This document shows, piece by piece, positions 49,640-57,688 of a stretch of 64,000 nt of DNA (positions are counted from its first letter, which is position 1; every line of letters starts with the position of its first letter). This stretch comes from Nocardia mangyaensis. GTDB taxonomy: Bacteria > Actinomycetota > Actinomycetes > Mycobacteriales > Mycobacteriaceae. The notes beneath the pieces are model-generated. The model saw nothing but the letters and a program-made list of their open reading frames with translations. It made no database searches and was not told where the DNA came from. The DNA lies in contig NZ_CP018082.1 of the NCBI RefSeq assembly GCF_001886715.1, forward strand, positions 310,001 through 374,000, in the 5' to 3' direction. A program made the translations under genes and the position numbers.

Positions 49640-49650
49640 CCTCGTACTTC

Positions 49651-50400
49651 GTGACTGATCCGCTCCAGCCCCTGGTCGACCTGCCCGGCGTGCGCGAGGC
49701 CGCCGACAAGGCCCGCGATGCGCTCGCCGCGGTGCACCGGCACAAGTCGAACCGGCGCGGCTGGGCGACCACGGCTGCCGAGGCGGCTGTGCGCGCCGCG
49801 CGGTCCTCTGCCGCCATCGAGGGCGCGAGCACCGATCTGCCCGCCGACGGTCAGGTCAGCGATCCGGTGCTCGCGGGTGCTCTGCGTGTCGGCCAGGCGC
49901 TCGACGGTGACGCCCTCAACAACCTCGTCGGCACCTGGCGCCGAGCCCCCCTGCAGGCATTGGCCCGGCTGCACCTGCTCGCCGCCGCCGACCTGGTCGC
50001 CGATCAGCAGGAACTCGGTCGCCCGCGCTCGTCGCCGGGTGTGGCCGAGCGCCTCGACCTGCTCGCCCAGACCGTACAGACCAGCAAGGCCCCCGCCCCG
50101 GTGATCGCCGCGATCGTGCACGGCGAGCTGTTGACGCTTCGCCCCTTCGGTACCGCCGACGGCGTCGTCGCGCGCGGTGCCTCGCGGCTGGTCGCGGTGG
50201 CGAGCGGGCTGGATCCGCACAGCCTCGGCGTGCCGGAAGTGTTCTGGCTGCGACGCCAACAGGCCTACCTCGACGCAGCGGCCGGGTTCGGCGCCGGCAC
50301 GGCGGAGGGAGTCGGCGGCTGGGTGCTGTTCTGCGCGGGCGCGCTGGAAGACGGAGCCCGCGAGGCGAACTCGATCGCCGACGCCGCCGCCGCGGGCTAG
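49651..50400 (+). CDS. Degenerate Fic-like protein (Rv3662c position)
   Basis: 249 residues. SSAAIEGAST resembles the Fic N-terminal/inhibitory region, and HGELLTLRPFGTADGVVARGASRL aligns with the Fic loop HPFxDGNGR, but the catalytic His is Arg and the second half is altered. It ends ADAAAAG. A TAGCCT box lies 8 bp before GTG 49651, so leaderless. Probably not an AMP transferase in the usual way; often annotated 'oxidoreductase' without support. Confidence 0.65.
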   Translation: MTDPLQPLVDLPGVREAADKARDALAAVHRHKSNRRGWATTAAEAAVRAARSSAAIEGASTDLPADGQVSDPVLAGALRVGQALDGDALNNLVGTWRRAPLQALARLHLLAAADLVADQQELGRPRSSPGVAERLDLLAQTVQTSKAPAPVIAAIVHGELLTLRPFGTADGVVARGASRLVAVASGLDPHSLGVPEVFWLRRQQAYLDAAAGFGAGTAEGVGGWVLFCAGALEDGAREANSIADAAAAG

Positions 50401-50415
50401 GTCTCCCTGCACATC

Positions 50416-50715
50416 GAAACGGGCGGCGTAGCCGACTACTCGACCGCACCGCCCGCTAGCACGGAACACCCGGTTACCAAGCGTGCTGAGGTGGGTTGTG
50501 TTCGGTGGCCTCGGCGATCACCCGAACCCCGCCGGTTCATCCCCGCAACCTGTGCGAGGCCTTCGCCGACGACCGCTCGAATTTCGCAGGCCCACAACTC
50601 TGCTGCCCTTGTCGCGGCGCGCTCCGCGTGGGTGCCTGGCGTCCGTGCTGGGAAGGGTGGGATGGGAGGCGAAACCTTCTCTTCCGGCTCCGTCTTGGCC
50701 TTCCGTCCTTCCGTG
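50416..50715 (-). ncRNA. Ms1-type (MTS2823-like) RNAP-binding small RNA
   Basis: About 300 nt on the minus strand, between the HAD phosphatase and the Fic-like gene, the same place as M. tuberculosis MTS2823/M. smegmatis Ms1. A near-consensus promoter precedes it and a terminator ends it. The 5' GGAGGC can pair with a later GCCTCC, and further long stems are evident (CCTGCGA/TCGC-CAGG, TTCGGGTG/CACCGAA). No coding frame there has a ribosome site. The call rests on synteny, length and structure; no sequence comparison was run. Confidence 0.8.
50419..50456 (-). terminator. Terminator of the Ms1-like RNA
   Basis: On the minus strand CGGGCGG and CCGCCCG pair (50449-50455/50420-50426), then GTTTCG. 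Confidence 0.7.
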
Positions 50716-50721
50716 CCTCCA

Positions 50722-50750
50722 TTCTTACACTGTGATGGCACTCACATCAA
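50722..50750 (-). promoter_or_regulatory. Promoter of the Ms1-like RNA
   Basis: TTGATG (50750-50745), exactly 17 bp, then TAAGAA (50727-50722): near the sigma-A consensus, giving a start near 50715. Confidence 0.75.
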
Positions 50751-50835
50751 GTGTTTCGAAAGCATGACCGGATGCCCGTGAAATCGGCGTGTCGCCGGGC
50801 GATCCGTGCTGTGTGCGTCGCGGCTACGTCGCAGG

Positions 50836-51696
50836 TCAGCGTCGCTTGCGCAGCAGTCGGTAGCTGATCGCGCCCGCGATGATCGCGCTGAGCCCGACGG
50901 CCGCGGTGGCGGCCACGGTGGTGCTCGACGGCGCTCCGAATCGCGACCACAGCGACACCGGATTGGAGAACGTGAGCACCGGCCAGCCGCGCGCGGCGGC
51001 CTCCTTGCGCAGCGCGCGATCGGGGTTCACCGCGGTCGGGTGGCCCACCGCGCTCAACATCGGCAGATCGGTCATCGAATCGGAGTAGGCGTAGCACCGG
51101 GACAGGTCGTAACCCTCAGTGGCGGCCAGTCTTTCGATCGCGGCCACTTTGCCCTCGCCGTAGCAGTAGAACTCGATGTCACCGGTGTACTTGCCGTTCT
51201 CGACCACCATCCGGGTCGCCGCGGTGTGTGAGGCGCCGAGCACCTCGGCGATCGGGCCGACCATCTCCTCGCCGGAGGCCGAGACGATCACCACATCGTG
51301 TCCACGGATCTTGTGATCGGCGATCAGATCGGCGGCCTCGGCATAGATCAGCGGGTCGACGAGATCGTGCAATGTCTCGGCCACAATGGATTTCACCTGT
51401 TCCACATCCCAGCCCGCGCACATGTTGGCCAGGTTTGCCCGCATTCGTTCCATCTGGTCGTGATCGGCACCGGAGAGTAAGTACAAAAAGTGCGCGTAGC
51501 TGCTCTCCAGCACCGCCCGGCGGTTGATCAGACCCTGTGCGTAGAACGGTTTGCTGAACACGAACGCGCTCGACTTCGCGATCACCGTTTTGTCGAGATC
51601 GAAGAAGGCGGCGACGCGCCCGCCCGGCACCGGCGCTCGGCCGCTGTGGTCGAGTCTTGTGTCCGGAGGCGATGTCTGGTCACGTTCGGCCGTCAC
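50836..51696 (-). CDS. HAD-family phosphatase (SerB-like, Rv3661 type)
   Basis: 286 residues. AAFFDLDKTVI near residue 25 is motif I, VIVSASGEEMV motif II, and YGEGKVAAIERL and AYSDSMTDLPML motifs III/IV. The C-terminus has a membrane span (VAATAAVGLSAIIAGAISY) and a basic end, RLLRKRR. GTG 51696 is chosen: TATTCT ends 6 bp before it, and the longer frame runs through the 6C RNA on the other strand. Length matches mycobacterial Rv3661. Confidence 0.9.
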   Translation of the reverse strand: MTAERDQTSPPDTRLDHSGRAPVPGGRVAAFFDLDKTVIAKSSAFVFSKPFYAQGLINRRAVLESSYAHFLYLLSGADHDQMERMRANLANMCAGWDVEQVKSIVAETLHDLVDPLIYAEAADLIADHKIRGHDVVIVSASGEEMVGPIAEVLGASHTAATRMVVENGKYTGDIEFYCYGEGKVAAIERLAATEGYDLSRCYAYSDSMTDLPMLSAVGHPTAVNPDRALRKEAAARGWPVLTFSNPVSLWSRFGAPSSTTVAATAAVGLSAIIAGAISYRLLRKRR

Positions 51697-51841
51697 GTCA
51701 ACAGAATAGGCACGCGCCGCACACGATGGGTGAGCGACCGTCCAGGTGTGCCCGAAAGGGTTTGCCCCGGGGACGCCGGACGCCGCGAATCGCCGGAGAA
51801 TGTCGGCGAACGCTACTTGCGCCCCCGCCGGGGGATGGGTG

Positions 51842-51847
51842 TAGTAT
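51842..51847 (+). promoter_or_regulatory. 6C RNA -10 box
   Basis: TAGTAT about 6 bp before the RNA start; a weak TTGCGC lies 19 bp further up. Confidence 0.55.
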
Positions 51848-51852
51848 TGCTG

Positions 51853-51950
51853 GCACCTGGACATCGTTCCAGGCGCGTTCAGCCCGACCCCCCGGGGCTG
51901 AACCCGACGGCCCCAGCCTCCTCCCCCCCGGCTGGGGCCGTCCTCTATTT
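51853..51950 (+). ncRNA. 6C small RNA (B11 family)
   Basis: Two hairpins each expose six or more C: TTCAGCCC-GACCCCCC-GGGGCTGAA, then a second stem ACGGCCCCAGCC/GGCTGGGGCCGT around TCCTCCCCCCC, followed by CTATTT. This is the hallmark of the 6C/B11 RNA, which in mycobacteria sits at the same place (ssd-Rv3661) and represses targets by C-loop pairing. Confidence 0.95.
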
Positions 51951-52047
51951 CCGGGACGGTTCTCGAAAGTTCTCCACACCCCCGAGTTATCCACAATCGG
52001 CCTTCGGTGACTGTTCGAGATGTCCGGGCTGCGCCACGCTGAGCTGC

Positions 52048-53178
52048 ATGAACCAAGCCGCTCCGCGCACCGCCCCCGCACCCTCGCTCGCCCCCGCACT
52101 GGTCCTCGTGCGTGACCACCGACTGCGCGCCGAAGTACGCCGGGTCGCCGCGGCTGCCGAACGGACGACCGACGAACGGGCCTTGCCGGTCGGCAGACAC
52201 GCGTGGTCGGGGGCAGGTTTGGTCATCCTCGACACCGCTGCGGCGGCGGCCGCCGTGGCAGCGGGCTGTCCGCGAAGAGCGGGGATCGTGCTCGTCACCG
52301 AAGGGGAACCCGCGGTGCCCGATTGGCAGGCCGCCACCGCGGTCGGCGCCGAACGGGTGGTTCCGCTACCCGCGGGTGCTGTGGCGCTGGTCGAGCAGTT
52401 CGCCGAGCACGCCGAGGCGCGCAGCGGCGACGGGGTGGTCGTCGCGGTGGCTGGTGCCGGCGGTGGCGCGGGGGCCACGACCCTGGCTGCCGCCACCGCG
52501 CTGCGTGGGGCGGCGCGTGGCCTGCGGCGCGACACGGTGCTGATCGACGGAGCGCCGCTCGACGGCGGGATCGACCTGGTGCTCGGGATGGAGAACGTCG
52601 CCGGGCTGCGCTGGCCGGATCTGGTGATCGAGGACGGGCGGGTGTCCGCGGCGGCGCTGCACAACGCCCTGCCCGCCGCGGGGCCGGGGTTGGCCGTGCT
52701 CTCCTGTGGACGGTCGCGGCCCGCGTCCGGCAGTGGTTCCGCCGGTCGCTCGCCGACCGAGTTGACCCCGGCCGCGGTGCGCGCGGTCATCGAATCCGGC
52801 AGGGCCGCAGGGGATCTGGTTGTCTGCGATGTCTCCGGTGAGCGTGGGGCGGCGGCAGACGCGATGCTCGATGCCGCCGATCTGGTGGTGCTCGTCGTCC
52901 CCGCGCGGCTACGTTCGATCGCCGCCGCCGAGCTGGTCTCGGCTCATCTGGAAGAGCGAAATCCCAATCGGGGCTTGATTGTTCGTGGCCCAGCGCCCGG
53001 CGGGTTGCGTGGCGCCGAGGTGGCCGAGCTGCTCGGGCTGCCGCTGCTGGCCGCGGTGCGCGGGCAGGCCGGGCTGGCGTCCCGGCTCGAACGCGGCGGG
53101 CTCAGCGTGCGTAGGCGCGGTCCGCTGCGTGACGCGGCCGACGCGGTACTCGCCGTGGTCGGAGCCGATCCGCGATGA
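52048..53178 (+). CDS. ssd: Septum-site/CpaE-like protein Ssd
   Basis: 376 residues. A receiver-like N-terminal region (1-120), then a MinD/CpaE-type domain whose P-loop reads GAGGGAGATTLAAA near 136, lacking the usual GK(T/S) Lys. VLIDGAPLDGGIDLVLGME and DLVVLVVPARL follow. The mycobacterial homologue Rv3660c affects septum formation. ATG 52048 is chosen; the longer frame runs through the 6C RNA. It overlaps tadA by ATGA and may place the Tad machine. Confidence 0.9.
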   Translation: MNQAAPRTAPAPSLAPALVLVRDHRLRAEVRRVAAAAERTTDERALPVGRHAWSGAGLVILDTAAAAAAVAAGCPRRAGIVLVTEGEPAVPDWQAATAVGAERVVPLPAGAVALVEQFAEHAEARSGDGVVVAVAGAGGGAGATTLAAATALRGAARGLRRDTVLIDGAPLDGGIDLVLGMENVAGLRWPDLVIEDGRVSAAALHNALPAAGPGLAVLSCGRSRPASGSGSAGRSPTELTPAAVRAVIESGRAAGDLVVCDVSGERGAAADAMLDAADLVVLVVPARLRSIAAAELVSAHLEERNPNRGLIVRGPAPGGLRGAEVAELLGLPLLAAVRGQAGLASRLERGGLSVRRRGPLRDAADAVLAVVGADPR

Positions 53179-54356
53179 CCACCTTCGTCACCGCCGACCT
53201 GCTCGAACGCGTCCGCGAACGCCTCGCCGAACACACCGGCGTCCCCGACGCGGCCCAACTGGCCGCCGCCATCCGCACCGAAGCCGGCGGCGTGCTGGCC
53301 GACACCGACCTGCTGCGCGCCCTGCGCCTGCTGCAAACCGAGATGACCGGCGCCGGGCTGCTCGAGCCACTGCTGCACGATCCGCGAGTCGCCGACGTGC
53401 TCGTCACCGCGCCGGACTCGGTCTGGATCGACCGCGGCCGCGGTCTCGAACACACCGATGTCCGCTTCGCCGACGAAGCCGCCGTCCGCCGCCTCGCCCA
53501 GCGCCTCGCTCTCGCCGCCGGTCGCCGGCTCGATGACGCGCAACCCTGGGTCGACGGCAAACTCGCAGGCACCGAGGCCATCCTCGGCGACGCGTTCGGC
53601 GTCCGGCTGCACGCCGTTCTCGCCCCCGTCGCCCACGATGGCACCTGCCTGTCGCTGCGGGTGCTCCGCCCGGCGACCCAGGGCCTCGACGCGCTGGCCG
53701 CCGCCGGTTCCGTACCACCGGAAGCCCGTCGACTACTGGCCGACATCGTCCGAGCGCGCCTGGCCTTCCTCGTCGTCGGCGGCACCGGCGCCGGCAAGAC
53801 CACCCTCCTGTCCGCGCTGCTTGCCGCGGTCGACCCCGCGGAGCGAATCATCTGCGTCGAGGACGCCGCCGAGCTCGCCCCGGTCCATCCCCACGTCGTC
53901 CGGTTGGTGGCCCGCACCGCCAATGTCGAGGGGGTAGGCGCGGTCACCGTGCGCGACCTCGTCCGCCAGGCCTTGCGCATGCGCCCCGACCGCATCGTCG
54001 TCGGCGAGGTTCGCGGCGCGGAAGTCGTCGATCTCCTGACCGCCCTCAACACCGGCCACGACGGCGGCGCGGGCACGGTCCACGCCAACTCACCCCAGGA
54101 AGTCCCCGCCCGCCTGGAAGCCCTGGCCGCCCTCGGCGGCATGGACCGCGCCGCCCTGCACAGCCAACTGGCCGCCGCCGTGCAGGTCATCCTGCACGTC
54201 CACCGCCGCGCCGACGGCACCCGCGGGCTCCGCGAAATCGGTGTCCTCGAGCGCACCCTCGAAGGCATCCACATCACCCCCGCCTGGCGCTCCGACGACC
54301 TCCCCGCCCCCGGCGCCCCCGAGCTGGCCCGGCTCATCGAAAGGCGCATCGGATGA
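53175..54356 (+). CDS. tadA: TadA/CpaF-type secretion ATPase
   Basis: 393 residues. An N-terminal domain (1-150) leads to GGTGAGKTTLLSALLA near 202 (Walker A), VEDAAELAPVHPH (Asp box), RMRPDRIVVGEVRGAE (Walker B) and GHDGGAGTVHANS (His box). It drives assembly of Tad/Flp-like pili. Part of the ssd-tad operon. Confidence 0.95.
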   Translation: MTTFVTADLLERVRERLAEHTGVPDAAQLAAAIRTEAGGVLADTDLLRALRLLQTEMTGAGLLEPLLHDPRVADVLVTAPDSVWIDRGRGLEHTDVRFADEAAVRRLAQRLALAAGRRLDDAQPWVDGKLAGTEAILGDAFGVRLHAVLAPVAHDGTCLSLRVLRPATQGLDALAAAGSVPPEARRLLADIVRARLAFLVVGGTGAGKTTLLSALLAAVDPAERIICVEDAAELAPVHPHVVRLVARTANVEGVGAVTVRDLVRQALRMRPDRIVVGEVRGAEVVDLLTALNTGHDGGAGTVHANSPQEVPARLEALAALGGMDRAALHSQLAAAVQVILHVHRRADGTRGLREIGVLERTLEGIHITPAWRSDDLPAPGAPELARLIERRIG

Positions 54357-54528
54357 GCGCTGTGCGTGCTCGGCTCGGGAGCGGGTGGTCAGCGCGGGTC
54401 CGGGACGGTCGAAGTGCGGTGAACGCTCGTGGTGCGAGTCGGGTGACGACGCGACTGTTGACGCGGTGTGGACAGGTGTGGACAGGTCGGTTTGTTCGTG
54501 CTGTGGGTCGACGGGGGAGGAGGAACTG

Positions 54529-55317
54529 GTGGAGGTCGGGCTGTTCTGCTGTGCGGTCGCGGTGTTGGTGTTCCCGTTGGCGGGTGGACAACGGCGGTTC
54601 GCGCGGTTGTTCGGGTCGCCGCGCGGGAGCGCACGCAGGCGCGTCCCTGTGGAGTGGTGTGTGGGAATCGCGATGGGGTGCATGGCTTTCGGTCTCGGGA
54701 CCGGTGTGGGGCTGGCGGCACTCATGCTCGGAGTCACTGCCGTGGTGCGGAATCGGCGTGCGGGAGCCGAGCGGGAGCGACGGCTCGAGTGCTCCTATCT
54801 ACTCGCTGGGCTCGAGGCCGTCGTCGGTGAACTGCGAGTGGGCGCGCACCCGAGCGCTGCGGCCGAATCCGCGGCGGGGGAATCGCGAGGCGAAGCGGCA
54901 CGTGTTCTGGCGATCAGCGCGGGTCGCAGCAGACTCGGCGGCTCCGGCGCCGAGGGCTGGGTGCATTCGGATTCGGTGGTGGCCGAAGAACTCTCGCGGA
55001 TCGCCGCTGCCTGGCGCGTCGCCGAGGAGTACGGCCTCGCGCTGGCCGAGCCACTCACCGCCGCCAGAACCGACCTGCTCGGCCGCATCCGCTTCCGCGC
55101 CCGCACCGAAGCCGCCCTGGCTGGAGCTCGAGCCTCCGCCACCGTCCTGGCCGGTCTTCCCCTGGTGGGCATCGGCCTCGGCCAACTGATGGGCGCCGCC
55201 CCTCTATCGGTCCTCTTCGGCTCCCCGGCAGGCAACCTCCTACTACCCCTGGGCGCAGCCCTCGCCTGCTGTGGATTGCTGTGGACAGATGTGATCACCC
55301 GCAAGGGCGCAGCGTGA
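54529..55317 (+). CDS. TadB-like inner-membrane protein
   Basis: 262 residues. The start at GTG 54529 follows GGGGAGGAGG by 6 bp. Two N-terminal spans (VGLFCCAVAVLVFPLAGG, GCMAFGLGTGVGLAALMLG), a cytosolic GspF-like helical domain and two C-terminal spans. Rv3658c equivalent. The 172 bp after tadA hold no gene with a site. Confidence 0.85.
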   Translation: MEVGLFCCAVAVLVFPLAGGQRRFARLFGSPRGSARRRVPVEWCVGIAMGCMAFGLGTGVGLAALMLGVTAVVRNRRAGAERERRLECSYLLAGLEAVVGELRVGAHPSAAAESAAGESRGEAARVLAISAGRSRLGGSGAEGWVHSDSVVAEELSRIAAAWRVAEEYGLALAEPLTAARTDLLGRIRFRARTEAALAGARASATVLAGLPLVGIGLGQLMGAAPLSVLFGSPAGNLLLPLGAALACCGLLWTDVITRKGAA

Positions 55318-55596
55318 ACCTCACTCCCTGGCAACACGTTCGACCATGAGCAGGGGTAGGTCAGCGGCGTCGAGCCTGTCGTACCGCGTGGCGTCGAGTC
55401 GGCCGAGGCGTGCGGAGGCTGTGCACAACTGCGCAGCGCTGTGTCTGGTCGAGGCGGTGGGTGGATGGGCAGCGATAGCGAGGTTGTCCTCGGCAAGGCC
55501 GGGGAACCACGGCAGGCGGTCGGCCGGGTCTCGGCGATGCGAGGAGCGGCCGCTGTGGACAGGTGGGGACTATCCGATATCGAGGGAGGGATTGCT

Positions 55597-56223
55597 GTGT
55601 GGAACTTGGCCGGGGCGCCTGCACCGGCGGCGATGCTGATCGCCGCGATCGCGGTGGTGTTGATGCCGAGTCGGGTGGCAGTGCGTCGGCGGGCGCGTGT
55701 GCTCGGGCCGCCGACGCAGGGAAACGCGGAGCCGCCACCGGCGGCGAAGGCTGATCCGCTGGGATCGGCATCGGCGTTCGATCTGCTGGCGGCCTGTCTT
55801 CGTGCGGGATTGCCGATGGCCGCGGCGGCGCGGGCGAGTGCGCCAACCGCCCCGCCAGTACTGCGTGCCGCCCTGCTCAGGGCAGCCGATCTGCTCGCGC
55901 TCGGTGCCGATGCGGCCTCGGCGTGGGAGCGTGCCGCCGCGGATGCGGCGGGATCCGCGGGTGCCGACGAGGTGGAGTCGCTGGCGAGGATGGCCCGCCG
56001 CTCGGCGCGCTCGGGCGCCTCGCTCGCGGCGGCGGTCGGCGAACTGGCGACACAGCGCCGCGAAGCGGTGGAGGACGCTGCCGTGGCCCGTGCCGAACGC
56101 GCGGGCGTCCTGATCGGCGGCCCGCTCGGGCTGTGCTTCCTCCCCGCCTTCGTCTGCCTCGGCATCGTTCCGGTCGTGATCGGCTTGGCGGACCGAGTAC
56201 TCGGCGGAGGTGGCCTGTTGTGA
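55597..56223 (+). CDS. TadC-like inner-membrane protein
   Basis: 208 residues. GTG 55597 follows GAGGGAGGG; starts earlier are unsupported. One N-terminal span (AAMLIAAIAVVLMPS), a GspF-type domain (AACLRAGLPMAAAARA, MARRSARSGASLAAAV) and a C-terminal span. Short, as in mycobacterial Rv3657c. Confidence 0.82.
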   Translation: MWNLAGAPAPAAMLIAAIAVVLMPSRVAVRRRARVLGPPTQGNAEPPPAAKADPLGSASAFDLLAACLRAGLPMAAAARASAPTAPPVLRAALLRAADLLALGADAASAWERAAADAAGSAGADEVESLARMARRSARSGASLAAAVGELATQRREAVEDAAVARAERAGVLIGGPLGLCFLPAFVCLGIVPVVIGLADRVLGGGGLL

Positions 56224-56295
56224 CCGGCCTCGACGAGGTCGGCGAATCGTCACCGCGCGGACCAGCCGCGCGGTGGGACAAGAGAGGGGATCACG

Positions 56296-56505
56296 ATGAC
56301 TTTCGTCCGCACCGCGTACACGGGGGCACGCGCCAGATTCACGCGCCTGCTGATCGACGACGACGGGATGAGCACGGCAGAATATGCCATCGGCACGATC
56401 GCGGCCGCGGCGTTCGGCGCGGTGCTCTACGGGGTAGTGACCGGGGACAGCATCGTCAACGCGTTGACCCAGATCATCGACAAGGCGCTCGGTACGAGCG
56501 TGTAA
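56296..56505 (+). CDS. Flp-type pilin-like protein (DUF4244)
   Basis: 69 residues. DDDGMSTAEYAIGTIAAAAF is a class III prepilin signature: processing after Gly with Glu at +5 of the mature protein, then a 20-residue span. Rv3656c equivalent and probable major pilin. No TadV peptidase lies in the window. Confidence 0.9.
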   Translation: MTFVRTAYTGARARFTRLLIDDDGMSTAEYAIGTIAAAAFGAVLYGVVTGDSIVNALTQIIDKALGTSV

Positions 56506-56537
56506 AGCCTTGTAGTGCAAAAACGCTCGCTGGAGAT

Positions 56538-56861
56538 GTGGGTGCGGTGACGGTCGAGGCCGCCATCGCCCTCGCCGCGCTGGTGTCCACGGTGGCGCTG
56601 TGCGTCGGCGCCCTGCTCGCGGCATCGACCCAGGTGCGCTGTGTGGACGCGGCCCGCGCGACCGCCCGCCTCGCGGCTCGCGGCGACACCGCGCGGGCGA
56701 TCGCCGCCGGCAGGGGCGTCGCGCCCTCCGGCGCGACGGTCGAACTCCGTACCGAAGGCGACCGGGTCATCGCCGCCATCACCGCGAGCACTCCGCTGCT
56801 CCCGGGCCTGCGGTTGAGCGCCCAGGCCGTCGCGGTCATCGAACCCGGAGTGGGGCGGTGA
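56538..56861 (+). CDS. TadE-like pseudopilin
   Basis: 107 residues. GAVTVEAAIALAALVSTVAL has the prepilin site with Glu at +5 (VTVE). The start is uncertain: GTG 56538 is only 2 bp after GGAG; GTG 56547 is 11 bp away. The next gene overlaps by GTGA. Rv3655c equivalent. Confidence 0.82.
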   Translation: MGAVTVEAAIALAALVSTVALCVGALLAASTQVRCVDAARATARLAARGDTARAIAAGRGVAPSGATVELRTEGDRVIAAITASTPLLPGLRLSAQAVAVIEPGVGR

Positions 56862-57388
56862 CCGCGACGGAAGGCCGAGGTCGTCGCGGTCAGGGAACCG
56901 GGAGTCGGGCAGCGGCTGCGACGCACGGCACGTGTGGATGGCGAAGCGGGGTGTGGACAGCGGGCCGAGGTGCGAACGGGGACACCGGCGGTGCGCACGC
57001 GGACAGCGCCGGTGCGACGGCTCACGCGGGCGGCCTGACCAGTGACGCGGGCGGTGCCACGGCCTTCGCGTGTATCGCGCTTGCGGCACTGATCGCTCTG
57101 ACGCTGTTGATCGGCCAGGTAGGTGTGGCTGTCGTCGCGCGACACCGCGCGCAGGCGGCGGCGGACCTCGGCGCGCTTGCGGCGGCCGGCGTGCTGGTGG
57201 AGGGGCCTGAGGCGGGCTGTGCGCGGGCAACGGAGCTTGCGCGGCGGATGGGTGCGCGGGTGGCGCGGTGTGTGGTCGAGCACTGGGATGTGGAAGTGAC
57301 GGTAGAGGTCACAGTGACGCTCGGGATATTCGGCAATCGCACGGTTGGCGTGGCTGCACGGGCGGGACCGGTGGACGACACTGCGTGA
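56858..57388 (+). CDS. TadG-like minor pilin (Rv3654c type) with extended N-terminus
   Basis: 176 residues. GTG 56858 overlaps the previous stop. The first 65 residues are an Arg/Gly/Ala/Thr-rich low-complexity region (GANGDTGGAHADSAGATAHA), then a span FACIALAALIALTLLIGQVG and a small cysteine-bearing domain (EAGCARATE, ARCVVEH). No Glu at +5. In mycobacteria Rv3654c is a secreted or TadE-neighbour protein. Confidence 0.8.
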   Translation: MTATEGRGRRGQGTGSRAAAATHGTCGWRSGVWTAGRGANGDTGGAHADSAGATAHAGGLTSDAGGATAFACIALAALIALTLLIGQVGVAVVARHRAQAAADLGALAAAGVLVEGPEAGCARATELARRMGARVARCVVEHWDVEVTVEVTVTLGIFGNRTVGVAARAGPVDDTA

Positions 57389-57688
57389 CCGGGAAGTGTT
57401 ATCACTGGCCAGTGGTTGTTCCGCATCGAACTAATCCGCCATTTACTGGAATACCCCTAAAGCCATTTCATGCGCATTGTTTGATACAGGCGAGAAAAGT
57501 ATGAAAACAATGGCCCACCGACTCGACTACTAGCCGTTGGCTATGGGTCAGTTAACAGAAGAGTCGTCCTCTTTATTCGTGAAGTGGTCGGTTGTGGGCG
57601 GGTCCACGCTGGTCAGCACAACTTCGGACAAGTGACCAGTAACCGTGGAGCGAGGTATGGCAGCGGTCACGCCAGCGCAGCGATGGCA
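57389..57688. other. AT-rich convergent intergenic region
   Basis: 300 bp of visibly lower GC, with a CACTGGCCAGTG palindrome at 57403-57414 and tiny frames with TTA codons but no ribosome site. I see no gene. Confidence 0.6.

Noticed and set aside
50436..50741. 101-residue minus-strand frame
   Set aside because: It coincides with the Ms1-like RNA, starts upstream of the predicted transcript start and has no ribosome site.
57544..57636. 30-residue frame from ATG 57544
   Set aside because: TTA codons and no ribosome site; not distinguishable from chance in AT-rich DNA.
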